A DNA stretch of 64,000 nucleotides, taken from JAWSVE01 sp050789445 (lineage in GTDB: Bacteria > Pseudomonadota > Gammaproteobacteria > Pseudomonadales > Cellvibrionaceae). The notes beneath the pieces are model-generated. The model made no database searches and had not been told where the DNA came from. It saw only the letters and a list, made by a program, of their open reading frames with translations. Where the stretch lies: the NCBI GenBank assembly GCA_050789445.1, contig JAILXR010000001.1, forward strand, positions 1,798,001-1,862,000, in the 5' to 3' direction. Of this stretch, positions 27,922 to 35,379 are shown piece by piece (position 1 is the stretch's first letter; the number at the start of each line of letters is the position of its first letter). The position numbers and the translations under genes were made by a program.

Positions 27922-29874
27922 ATGCTCTTTACAAGCAACAACCACGTTGATTTCTCACAAGCTTTTTTTTCTCGTTCTGTTTTCAATATAAACTTCAACA
28001 TAAAAAAATTGTCGCAAGTAATCCTAAGTACTTCTTTAATCATGGCTACAGCATTTACCTCAGCACAGGAAAGCGAGCCAGGTCAGGCGATCTACCAACA
28101 AAACTGCGCGGTTTGTCACAACAGCCCTGACAGCACTCGAGCACCCGCTCTTTCAGCATTGCAACTAATGAGCCCGCAAGCTTTACGTTACACACTCACT
28201 AATGGAGTGATGCAACAGCAAGCAATCAATTTAAAATCTCACGAACTAGATGATGTTATCAACTATCTCGCGGCTGACAGTTCCGTCGAAGGCGACTGGG
28301 TTGCTGGCATGATGTGCTCAGAAAAAAATAAAACGATTGATTTAAAACAACCTGCAAGTTTATCTATGTTTGGTGTCGATCATAAAAGCTCGCGTCACTT
28401 AACTGCACAACAAGCTGGTTTGAGCAGCAATGATTTAAAAAATTTAGAATTAGCATGGGCCATTGGTTTTCCTAACACAAAAAGTTTGCGCTCATCTCCT
28501 GTTATTGTCGGCTCCACTTTATTTTATACACCAGACCCTACGGGTAAATTACTTGCACTCGATACTGAAAGCGCTTGCGTCAAATGGGTTTACGAAGCGG
28601 GTGGAGCACTTCGCTCTTCCATTTCTTATGGCGATCTTGATGACGCAGGGAAAAAAGTGTTAATTCTTGCTGACCGCATGGGACAAGTTCATGCCGTTAA
28701 CCCAAAAGATGGTTCATTAATTTGGAAAGCAGAAGCAAAACATTCAAAACGCGCAGGTATCACTGGCTCGCCCGTTTTATACAAAGATAAAATTATTGTT
28801 CCGCTGTCAGCTTCAGGTGTCGGCTCCGGCGCTAACCCGAATTTCGAATGTTGTGTAGAACACGGAGCTGTAATCGCATTAAACAAAAAAACGGGTGAAA
28901 AACTGTGGACCTATCACACCACACCAGATGCAAAATATACCGGCAAGCTAAGTAAAATAGGTGTAAAACTTCGCGGGCCTTCTGGCGCTCCTGTTTGGTC
29001 AACACCAACGGTCGATGCAAAACGCGGTCTTGTATATATCACGACAGGACAAAATACATCGCTACCAGCAACCACGACCAGTGATGCCGTACTGGCATTA
29101 GATATCGAAACAGGGAAATTAAAATGGCATTTCCAAGCATTGGCGAACGATGTGTGGAATCTAGCCTGTCGTGAACCTCATGAAAAATCAGGACCGAACT
29201 GTCCTTCTCCCAAAGACAGCGTTTTAAAAGATTATGACTTCGGCGCAGCAGCAATTATTGCTCAAGATAAAAACGGAAAAGATATTATTTTAGCCGGTCA
29301 AAAATCTGGAGATGTTTGGGCGCTTGATCCTGATAACAATGGCAAATTAATTTGGCGAAATACGTTTGGTTACGGCTCCCCTTTAGGTGGAATACACTGG
29401 GGAATGGCCATTGATGGCACACAAGTCTATGCCCCAATCAGTGATCCTCACATGCCGCAATTTAAAGACTATATTCCACAACCAGGTATGAACGCTATCG
29501 ACATCACCAGCGGAAAAGTTTTATGGCAGACACCCATTACCTCTGATTGCTCCGGTGACAGAAAAAAACGTTTTGATCTTTGCGATAGTAAATACGGATT
29601 ATCGGCCGCTCCATTATCAATCGACAAATCAGTCATCGCTGGTGCTCTCGATGGACGTCTTTATATTTTTGATGGAAAAAATGGAGAGATCATCTGGCAA
29701 TATGACACGCTAAAAGATTTCAAGACCTTAAACGGAATCACTGCCAATGGAGGCGGCATCGATAGTCATTCAGTGTTTGCAGGAAACGGAATGGTTTTTG
29801 TCAGCTCAGGCTATGGTGGTTTTAGACAACCTCCAGGAAATGTTTTATTAGCTTTTAAACCCAAAGCAAAATAA
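27922..29874 (+). CDS. Haem c- and PQQ-containing quinoprotein dehydrogenase, polyvinyl-alcohol dehydrogenase type
   Basis: This periplasmic alcohol dehydrogenase of 650 residues has an export signal (about 28-48), then a small cytochrome c domain with CAVCH (Cys62, Cys65, His66), then an eight-bladed PQQ beta-propeller. Family-marking segments are the vicinal cysteine pair in FECCVEHGAVIAL, VWSTPTVDAKRGLVYITTG, LAGQKSGDVWALDPD, GGIHWGMA and the C-terminal SGYGGF-PGNVLLAF. Domain order and motifs match polyvinyl-alcohol dehydrogenase and its relatives, which oxidise secondary alcohols and pass electrons to the built-in haem. The true substrate is unknown; no PVA hydrolase is nearby. Confidence 0.85.
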   Translation: MLFTSNNHVDFSQAFFSRSVFNINFNIKKLSQVILSTSLIMATAFTSAQESEPGQAIYQQNCAVCHNSPDSTRAPALSALQLMSPQALRYTLTNGVMQQQAINLKSHELDDVINYLAADSSVEGDWVAGMMCSEKNKTIDLKQPASLSMFGVDHKSSRHLTAQQAGLSSNDLKNLELAWAIGFPNTKSLRSSPVIVGSTLFYTPDPTGKLLALDTESACVKWVYEAGGALRSSISYGDLDDAGKKVLILADRMGQVHAVNPKDGSLIWKAEAKHSKRAGITGSPVLYKDKIIVPLSASGVGSGANPNFECCVEHGAVIALNKKTGEKLWTYHTTPDAKYTGKLSKIGVKLRGPSGAPVWSTPTVDAKRGLVYITTGQNTSLPATTTSDAVLALDIETGKLKWHFQALANDVWNLACREPHEKSGPNCPSPKDSVLKDYDFGAAAIIAQDKNGKDIILAGQKSGDVWALDPDNNGKLIWRNTFGYGSPLGGIHWGMAIDGTQVYAPISDPHMPQFKDYIPQPGMNAIDITSGKVLWQTPITSDCSGDRKKRFDLCDSKYGLSAAPLSIDKSVIAGALDGRLYIFDGKNGEIIWQYDTLKDFKTLNGITANGGGIDSHSVFAGNGMVFVSSGYGGFRQPPGNVLLAFKPKAK

Positions 29875-29942
29875 GATGCGCCCACTGACTTTCCACCCTA
29901 AAAACAATCGTCCCAAGTAACACCAACTCGAGAGCTACGCAT

Positions 29943-30302
29943 ATGAACTCAGATGACCTTTTCTCAAATAGTTCGCAAGCTGGCTCTCTTAACAGCTTTC
30001 AAAAACTACTCGACTTTCTGAATCGCCTCGACGACGCAGGCTTACCCTACACCTTTGAACACAATTCAGATGAAACTCTGATGGTATTAGTATCCATTGA
30101 AGGCGAACGATGGGAAGCTGAATTCTTTGCCGACGGCGAAGTTCAAGTAGAAGTGTTTTATAGCGTCAGCGAAGAAGGTGATCTAGAAGGCGAAGACGCA
30201 CTCGAAAGATTATTTTTAGATGAAGAATCTGATGATGAAAATGAAGAAGACGACTTCGAGGAAGACGAAGATTATTCTGACGATGATGACGAAGAAAGAT
30301 AA
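29943..30302 (+). CDS. Small acidic protein of unknown function
   Basis: This 119-residue soluble protein has an N-terminal part (residues 15-80) that looks like a small alpha/beta fold, with FLNRLDDAGLPYTFEHNSDE and WEAEFFADGEVQVEVFYS, and a C-terminal 35 residues that are nearly all Asp and Glu. No signal peptide is present. Such a tail can bind basic proteins or metal ions. It is the last ordinary gene before the integron. No family is recognised. Confidence 0.6.
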   Translation: MNSDDLFSNSSQAGSLNSFQKLLDFLNRLDDAGLPYTFEHNSDETLMVLVSIEGERWEAEFFADGEVQVEVFYSVSEEGDLEGEDALERLFLDEESDDENEEDDFEEDEDYSDDDDEER

Positions 30303-30357
30303 AACATTTTTCTAAAACACACTTCAACTAGCAATCCCCATCGAGCTACGATCCACT

Positions 30358-30445
30358 GCTAACTGAACCAGCAAAGGTCATTAATATATCCATTAAAGTG
30401 GGAGACTTCACGCTTTTCAGCGTCGGCTTGCTTTACTTGTTACAA
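30358..30445 (-). other. Probable distal attC site (toxin-antitoxin cassette)
   Basis: On the minus strand, TTGTAAC (R'', 30445-30439) and CAAGCCGAC (L''-like) face a left end with GCTAAC on the plus strand at 30358-30363 and AGCAAAGG. The ends align as an imperfect palindrome with TAAC and AGCAA shared. It would be the last attC, closing the array. It is less regular than the others, and the yefM promoter starts inside it. Confidence 0.45.
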
Positions 30446-30478
30446 GGTGTACAATGTACAGTATTTTGTACATGTACA
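30428..30478 (+). promoter_or_regulatory. yefM-yoeB promoter with four TGTACA operator boxes
   Basis: A -35 TTGCTT (30428-30433) and a -10 TACAAT (30450-30455) with a 16-base spacer lie just upstream of yefM. Four TGTACA hexamers stand at 30448-30453, 30455-30460, 30467-30472 and 30473-30478, overlapping the -10 and the start of the transcript. TGTACA is the known core of YefM operators, so this is very likely the autoregulation site. Confidence 0.85.
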
Positions 30479-30489
30479 GGTTATCGAAG

Positions 30490-30741
30490 ATGGACAGCAT
30501 AAGCTATACCTCAGCCCGAAGCAACCTTGCCAAAACGATGGAAAAGGTATGTGACGATCATGCCCCAGTGGCCATAACCCGCAAGGGGGAAGGCGCCGTG
30601 GTTATGATTTCTATGGAAGATTACCAAGCCATGGAAGAAACCGCTTACCTGCTTAGAAGCCCTAAGAATGCGCGCCGATTGATACAGGCTGTAGTGGATC
30701 TTGAAGAAGGACGAGGCCAAGAAAGGAAGCTTGCGGAATGA
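30490..30741 (+). CDS. yefM: Antitoxin YefM (Phd/YefM family)
   Basis: This antitoxin binds and silences YoeB and represses its own operon. The 83-residue protein starts MDSISYTSARSNLAKTMEKV, continues with AVVMISMEDYQAMEETAYLL and ends in the toxin-binding tail with RRLIQAVVDLEEGRG, all classical YefM features. I take the ATG at 30490 (AGG nine bases upstream); open frame further upstream runs through the operator boxes and is not coding. Its stop codon overlaps the yoeB start. It lies antisense to the other cassette genes, with its own promoter, as is usual for toxin-antitoxin cassettes. Confidence 0.95.
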   Translation: MDSISYTSARSNLAKTMEKVCDDHAPVAITRKGEGAVVMISMEDYQAMEETAYLLRSPKNARRLIQAVVDLEEGRGQERKLAE

Positions 30742-30992
30742 AATTAGTTTTCGCTGAAAACGCATGGGAAGATTACCTTTATTGGCAGAAAACCGACAAA
30801 AAACTTTTAAAAAGAATAAACGCTCTAATTAAAAACATTCAGCGAGAACCCTTTAACGGTATCGGAAAACCTGAACCTTTAAAGCATGCACTTTCTGGAT
30901 ATTGGTCACGCCGTATAAATGACGAGCATAGAATTGTTTATAAAATAGATAACGAATCTGTTCTTATTGCTCAACTTCGATACCACTACTAA
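30738..30992 (+). CDS. yoeB: Toxin YoeB, ribosome-dependent mRNA endonuclease
   Basis: This RelE-superfamily toxin cleaves mRNA in the ribosomal A site. The 84-residue protein keeps the canonical length and the catalytic residues at their E. coli positions: Glu46 in KPEPLK, Arg65 in EHRIVY, His83 and Tyr84 at the C-terminus. The ATG overlaps the end of yefM by four bases, so translation is coupled. The stop lies eight bases before the attC core of the neighbouring cassette. The toxin looks intact, so the pair could stabilise the array by post-segregational killing. Confidence 0.95.
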   Translation: MKLVFAENAWEDYLYWQKTDKKLLKRINALIKNIQREPFNGIGKPEPLKHALSGYWSRRINDEHRIVYKIDNESVLIAQLRYHY

Positions 30993-31000
30993 ACACGAAG

Positions 31001-31069
31001 CAACGCGTAGTGTGTCCCACGGAAGCCACGCTTTTTGTGGCTGGAGTAAACTTGAGCGACTTGTTACGT
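31001..31069 (-). other. attC site of the DUF2750-like cassette
   Basis: Reading the minus strand, R'' ACGTAAC (31069-31063) overlaps the stop codon of the gene; L''-like GCTCAAG follows, then a central hairpin with AGCCAC/GTGGCT around 31024-31042, and R' CGCGTTG (31007-31001). Total length is about 69 bases. The layout is that of a typical short attC. Confidence 0.75.
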
Positions 31070-31402
31070 TTTGAATGTTTCAAGGTATTCTTCTGAAGTA
31101 TAAGTAAGTGTAGAAATTCCTTGCCTAGGACAAGCGCTCACTTCAACTATTTGCATAGATTCCGATATTAGCCAGGAATTTAAAATTATTTCAATTGGCG
31201 CAAATACACCAGATAATTTTTTGTGCTTTGTTTTGACTGCAAATGCTTCCGCTTCTTCCTGGCTTGTCCAAGTAAACAGGTTGTTACCATTTTCAGCTTT
31301 GGTGGAATATAGCTTATTTTCTTCCATTAATATCCAAACACCGCCAGCTTCCTTAACCGATTTAACGTAACTTGCCTCTCCAATTAATTCGACTTTTCTC
31401 AT
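31064..31402 (-). CDS. DUF2750-like protein (integron cassette)
   Basis: This 112-residue cytoplasmic protein of unknown function has the pattern GGVWILMEENKLYSTKAENG, then LFTWTSQEEAEAFA, and a C-terminal helix with a TLTYTSEEYLE end, which resembles DUF2750, a small family also met in other integron arrays; the match is from memory and only moderate. The stop codon overlaps the R'' box of its attC, which confirms it as a cassette gene. No own promoter is visible; expression may depend on read-through from the array or on chance promoters. Confidence 0.65.
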   Translation of the reverse strand: MRKVELIGEASYVKSVKEAGGVWILMEENKLYSTKAENGNNLFTWTSQEEAEAFAVKTKHKKLSGVFAPIEIILNSWLISESMQIVEVSACPRQGISTLTYTSEEYLETFKT

Positions 31403-31421
31403 AACCTCGATTTCTTAGTAA

Positions 31422-31492
31422 ACGTAACGCTTCAATAAAGGGCGCGCTGAAAGCGCGTCCAGCCGAAGGCGACTTTGATTGACTTGTTATAG
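31422..31492 (-). other. attC site of the HNH cassette
   Basis: On the minus strand, R'' TATAAC (31491-31486) overlaps the stop codon of the HNH gene; L'' AATCAAAG and the matching L' CTTTATTG form the outer arms. GGACGCGC and GCGCGCCC make inner pairing, and R' GCGTTACG ends at 31423. It is a textbook attC of about 70 bases with the expected extra-helical bases between the arms. Confidence 0.88.
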
Positions 31493-32059
31493 CTTTGCAT
31501 ACTCTTTTGCTATTTTTTGGTTAATTTCAGTTGCTAGCATTTGAGCTTGGCGCATAGTATTTTGCACTGACTCCCAGTTTGCCCAATGCTGCGCCCACTT
31601 TTCTTTGCCTACCACTGACTCAAAATCAACTTTTGTTGGCTCTAACCAAGCCTCGTATTTATGCAGTTTATCAATGCGCTGGTTAAGGTCTGGCACGCCT
31701 CTAGATTTTGGCGATAGCTTCGCCGAGCTCGTGATCCAAGTATGCCAAGGCTTATTGCCCTTTGATTGATTGCATTTCCCACATGCCGGGACCAAATTAT
31801 GGATTTCAGAAATATAGCCCGTTGGCTTTTTGTTTAAAACCAAAGGGCGTAAGTGATCCCACTCTGAAGCAGTGGCACCACAATAGGAGCATTGGAAACT
31901 ATCGTGATTCATGCCAAGAATTCCCAAAGCTTCTTTCACTTGCTCATTCGTTGGAACAATTATTGGGATAATTGAATTTATGAATGAGTTCGTGATACTT
32001 GACGACCGTCCCGTGATTTTCATCGGTGTTGGCATTCTGAATAGTGATAAGTAATCCAT
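31487..32059 (-). CDS. HNH endonuclease (integron cassette)
   Basis: This 190-residue protein has an HNH nuclease core: CSYC (Cys57, Cys60), EWDHL with Asp68-His69, NLVPACGKCNQSKG with Asn88, Cys93, Cys96 and Asn97. The two CxxC pairs would hold zinc and the His/Asn set the catalytic metal. A helical extension of about 80 residues follows. Such stand-alone nucleases in integrons may act in phage defence or DNA restriction; no methylase is next to it. The stop overlaps its attC. Confidence 0.87.
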   Translation of the reverse strand: MDYLSLFRMPTPMKITGRSSSITNSFINSIIPIIVPTNEQVKEALGILGMNHDSFQCSYCGATASEWDHLRPLVLNKKPTGYISEIHNLVPACGKCNQSKGNKPWHTWITSSAKLSPKSRGVPDLNQRIDKLHKYEAWLEPTKVDFESVVGKEKWAQHWANWESVQNTMRQAQMLATEINQKIAKEYAKL

Positions 32060-32070
32060 AACTCTCTTTA

Positions 32071-32140
32071 GCTATAACGCCAACAACACCGGAAAATCGA
32101 AGCAAAGCGTAGAGTTTTCCGGTGCTTGTTTTTGTTATGC
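32071..32140 (-). other. attC site of the HEPN-motif cassette
   Basis: On the minus strand, R'' GCATAAC (32140-32134) is followed by AAGCACCGGAAAA; the matching TTTTCCGGTG arm lies at 32096-32087 with R' GGCGTTATAGC ending at 32071. The perfect ACCGGAAAA/TTTTCCGGT stem and the mismatched outer arms are typical of attC. Confidence 0.9.
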
Positions 32141-32143
32141 ATT

Positions 32144-33559
32144 TTAGAAAGGGATATCATCAGGCCACTCATCCTCTTGATGATCGGGAACTATTTCATC
32201 AGGCTTAATTAGCCCATCGGCAATCATCGATGTATTTAAACTATCATATGAGATTCTTTTATCCTTTATACGCTCTATAAAGCCTACCCATGTTTCTTTA
32301 TACGTCGGATCGAATTCTTTGGTGGCGCTATAAAACTCCGCAAAAAACGAATCTATAGAGCCTGCTGGTAAAATTTGATTATATCCATGCGCGCCTGTAT
32401 TTTCACAGGCTCCACTAAGTATTTGTTCCACCTCATCGCTACTGAAGTGCATGCTCAGAGGTAAAATAATTTTCTTGCCTAGGAATTCAGCCGAATCAAA
32501 ATTTAGAGCATTTACAAATAGTTCAATTGCATGTGCTTTAAAAATTGGAGATGCCTCAGCCGATAGCAACTTCACTTTATCTTTAGCCCCTATGCTCTCC
32601 ATTTTCTCTTGAAGCGTATTGTTTAACTGTTGAATAATTTCGGCCAGAGAAACGACCTTATAACTAATCAATTCATCAACTGTCATTGATGTTACTAACC
32701 CCTCTATCCTTACTTTTACAGCCTGTTCAATTCTATTCCATTCCTGAGTTCTTCTCACTAAAAAAGGGATCGATCTCTTTAGATGTTTATCTGTAGCTTC
32801 GCTAAGCATCTGACTCAATTTAGATTCCATAACTTCGCGGTACACATCAGGATATAACCTTGAAATCGCGCCAAGAGCTGAAGCAATTCGCCCTAATAGC
32901 TCTGGAGAAATACCGTCATCATCTCGAAAGATACGCTTCAATAAGACAATCACCAGGTTTCTCACGCTACTTGAACGAACACGCCCCAAATTATTATCGG
33001 ATGAAAGTACAACAAAAGCTTTTTCGTCATCTTCTGGAAATGAGAGTTCATTAACAAGATCGTATAAGCGTTCAACGACAACTTTACCCTTCATAGGTGG
33101 ATGTATCAGAAGGTAATTAGCTGCTTGCACAATGTATGAAAGGGCTGTTTCTGCTAGAGGAGAAAACTGACTTCCATCGGTTGAAAATGTAGGGTGAGCA
33201 CAAATATTCCTATCTTCTTTAAGTCTCTCTAGATGTGCTTTTTCGATTACCGATAAAAATTCTAGCTGGTTGCATGCAATATCTAGAAGCTCTCTTTCGA
33301 AAGCTAGCATAGTGGCTGGTTCGGCAGGGCTAATATTATTCATCCGATCCTCCAATACTTTTGCCGCTCCGTCACCTGAAGAGCTCAACTCTCTAATTTT
33401 TTCAATAATATCGACACACACTGCTATCCATGTGGTTATTAATGCAGCTCTATATGCTCCAGCTCGGTATGAAGTAACCGCTTCATTTAAATAATTCTTT
33501 GGATGAGCATTTCTCACTTTTTGAACAAGCTCATCAAGATCGGTTAGATGTAGTTTCAA
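32144..33559 (-). CDS. 471-residue protein with HEPN-like RxxxxH motif (integron cassette)
   Basis: This is an unusually large cassette gene. Residues about 20-165 form a helical region with EAVTSYRAGAYRAALITTWI and, near its end, EDRNICAHPTF, where Arg117-x4-His122 matches the R-x4-6-H signature of HEPN nucleases. The remaining 300 residues are helical and end with an acidic tail (HQEDEWPDDIPF); I recognise no second domain. HEPN proteins in mobile arrays often cut RNA in phage defence or toxin-antitoxin systems, so a defence role is plausible but unproven. The gene ends three bases before its attC and starts 36 bases from the previous one, so the cassette is tightly packed. Confidence 0.7.
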   Translation of the reverse strand: MKLHLTDLDELVQKVRNAHPKNYLNEAVTSYRAGAYRAALITTWIAVCVDIIEKIRELSSSGDGAAKVLEDRMNNISPAEPATMLAFERELLDIACNQLEFLSVIEKAHLERLKEDRNICAHPTFSTDGSQFSPLAETALSYIVQAANYLLIHPPMKGKVVVERLYDLVNELSFPEDDEKAFVVLSSDNNLGRVRSSSVRNLVIVLLKRIFRDDDGISPELLGRIASALGAISRLYPDVYREVMESKLSQMLSEATDKHLKRSIPFLVRRTQEWNRIEQAVKVRIEGLVTSMTVDELISYKVVSLAEIIQQLNNTLQEKMESIGAKDKVKLLSAEASPIFKAHAIELFVNALNFDSAEFLGKKIILPLSMHFSSDEVEQILSGACENTGAHGYNQILPAGSIDSFFAEFYSATKEFDPTYKETWVGFIERIKDKRISYDSLNTSMIADGLIKPDEIVPDHQEDEWPDDIPF

Positions 33560-33594
33560 TGCTGAATTCCTTTCATATGGTGAGGCCGGCTATT

Positions 33595-33686
33595 GCATAA
33601 CGCCGCTAGAACCCGAACAGCAAGCGTTTTAATGGCCTGCTTTTCAAGGCCATTGCTTGCTGTTTCGGGTTGCTAGCTTTGTTAAA
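33595..33686 (-). other. attC site of the exported-protein cassette
   Basis: On the minus strand, R'' TTTAAC (33686-33681) overlaps the stop codon; L'' GCTAGCAACCCG pairs with L' CGGGTTCTAGC, and a long inner stem with AGCAAGCAATGGCC and GGCCATTAAAACGCTTGCT continues the palindrome. R' GGCGTTATGC ends at 33595. This is one of the clearest attC sites in the window. Confidence 0.92.
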
Positions 33687-34077
33687 TTTTAAATGATTCT
33701 TCGATAGAATTTATCATCTCCAGCATCTGATTGGCGCTGTTCCATTCATAGTACTTTTTCACTGACAAACCTTCATCCCATCCAAACGGGTAATAAACAA
33801 GCGATAATTCGACGGTGTTTTCTACAACGATCAATTTCGCTTCGCTATTAGTCAATTCCCTTAAAAATTCAACCTCATCATTTATTGATTTTGAGAATTT
33901 GGCTGAAATATCACATAACCCAGTATCAGCAGCGCAGAGAGAACCAACAATAATATGAATATTACCCGATTCGCCTGAAAGTTCGGCTCTAGTGATTTTG
34001 ACAACATCACTACTCCAGTCAAACTCGTCAGCGCCTGTAGTTGGTGTCAAAAGTAGTAGAAGATATAGGTATTTCAA
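33682..34077 (-). CDS. Small exported protein (integron cassette)
   Basis: This 131-residue protein has a short signal peptide (MKYLYLLLLLTPTTGA) and a mature domain starting DEFDWSSDVV, with two cysteines in SLCAADTGLCDIS that could form a disulfide in the periplasm. Function unknown. I chose the TTG at 34077 because GGAG lies seven bases upstream; a TTG two codons earlier would leave only one base between the box and the codon. The gene's upstream side was cut by the IS, which sits about 20 bases before the start and may now alter its expression. Confidence 0.6.
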   Translation of the reverse strand: MKYLYLLLLLTPTTGADEFDWSSDVVKITRAELSGESGNIHIIVGSLCAADTGLCDISAKFSKSINDEVEFLRELTNSEAKLIVVENTVELSLVYYPFGWDEGLSVKKYYEWNSANQMLEMINSIEESFKI

Positions 34078-34105
34078 ATACAATCTCCTAAATTAATTTA
34101 GACAT

Positions 34106-34117
34106 TATGACACCCCT
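34106..34117 (+). repeat. IS left subterminal inverted repeat
   Basis: TATGACACCCCT is the exact reverse complement of the repeat at 35738-35749. Confidence 0.88.
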
Positions 34118-34122
34118 CTAGA

Positions 34123-34200
34123 GCTAGCCTCCAGTTCGTGGGTTAGCTAAGCCAGAGCCATAATATAGGTTCAGTAAACGCTATAAACCTGGAGGCTAGC
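34123..34200 (+). promoter_or_regulatory. Inverted repeat hiding the transposase ribosome-binding site
   Basis: GCTAGCCTCCAG (34123-34134) pairs perfectly with CTGGAGGCTAGC (34189-34200), which ends directly before the transposase ATG and contains its GGAGG box. In a transcript entering from outside the IS the ribosome site would be locked in a 12-bp stem. This resembles the protection known in IS10 and IS50, here inferred from sequence only. Confidence 0.65.
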
Positions 34201-35358
34201 ATGACAAACAGTAACATAATTTTTATTGGCTTAGATACGGCAAAAGAGTACTCGGAAGTGGCTTACGTGGCAGAAGGCTACGATCAGAAACCGGCGTTAA
34301 TGAGCCGTATTCGCAGCACCAAGCAAGGTGTCGAGACATTAGCACGCCAACTACAATCAAAATTCCCTGGCGCATCATTAGTCTTTACGTATGAGGCAGG
34401 TCCCTGTGGTTATTGGATCTACCGTTTGCTAACCAAGCTGGGGCATCAATGTTTTGTCGTGGCGCCATCGCTGATTCCCAAAAAGCCCGGAGCTCGCATT
34501 AAAACGGATAAGCGTGATGCATTAATGCTCGCGCAACTGATCAAGACCGGCGACTTCAATCCGATTTATGTCCCTGAACCGGAAGATGAAGCTATTCGGG
34601 ATTTATCACGTGCAAGAGAACGCGCGATGCGTGATTTAAATGATGCACGCTATCAACTCAAAGCGTTATTGCTTCGCAATCATATTCAGTACGGTGGTAC
34701 GGCTAACTGGTCCCTCAAACATCTGCGTTGGTTAACTGAACTGGTACTGCCTTATCCAGCGCAACAAATGGTATTACAAGAAATGATTCAGACTGTTAAC
34801 GAACGGATAGCGAGATTAAAACGACTCGATGAAGAGCTGCTCTATCACGTCAAGCAATGGCGATACTATCCCGTTGTGAAGGCTATTCAGGCGATGCGGG
34901 GTGTTCGTCTTTTGGTGGCGGCAGGTGTTGTGTCCGAGCTCGGTGATCTCACACGGTTTGATCATGCACGAAAATTAATGGCCTATGTCGGTTTAGTGCC
35001 GAGCGAACATTCCACCGGTGGCAATCGTAAGCTGGGAGGATTAACGAAAACAGGTAATGGTCGTGCTCGTCGATTATTAATTGAAGGCGCACACAGTTAT
35101 CGCTATGCCGCGAACATTTCCACAGAGATGCAAAAACGGCAAGAAGGTTTGCCGAAACACATTATTGATATTGCCTGGCAATCACAGTTGCGATTGTGCA
35201 AACGCTATCAGCGTTTAATGAAGCGTGGCAAACACATAAACGTGGTGAAAGCCGCCATTGCACGAGAGATGCTGGCTTATATTTGGGTGATCGCAAAAGA
35301 ATGTGTTCTTACACCAGTGAATCCAAAAGAGCGCTTGGTGAGAATGCCATGCGCATAA
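34201..35358 (+). CDS. IS110-family (IS1111 group) DEDD transposase
   Basis: This serine-dependent DEDD recombinase of 385 residues has an N-terminal RuvC-like domain showing IGLDTAKE (first Asp), FTYEAGPCGYW (Glu) and KTDKRDALMLAQL (paired Asp), and a C-terminal Tnp2 domain with GLVPSEHSTGGNRKLGGLTK and GRARRLLIEGAHSYR. The length is normal and no frameshift is seen, so the enzyme is probably active. Some IS1111-group elements are known to target attC sites of integrons, and this copy does so. Confidence 0.95.
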   Translation: MTNSNIIFIGLDTAKEYSEVAYVAEGYDQKPALMSRIRSTKQGVETLARQLQSKFPGASLVFTYEAGPCGYWIYRLLTKLGHQCFVVAPSLIPKKPGARIKTDKRDALMLAQLIKTGDFNPIYVPEPEDEAIRDLSRARERAMRDLNDARYQLKALLLRNHIQYGGTANWSLKHLRWLTELVLPYPAQQMVLQEMIQTVNERIARLKRLDEELLYHVKQWRYYPVVKAIQAMRGVRLLVAAGVVSELGDLTRFDHARKLMAYVGLVPSEHSTGGNRKLGGLTKTGNGRARRLLIEGAHSYRYAANISTEMQKRQEGLPKHIIDIAWQSQLRLCKRYQRLMKRGKHINVVKAAIAREMLAYIWVIAKECVLTPVNPKERLVRMPCA

Positions 35359-35379
35359 TTAATGGATTAATTATTTAAA

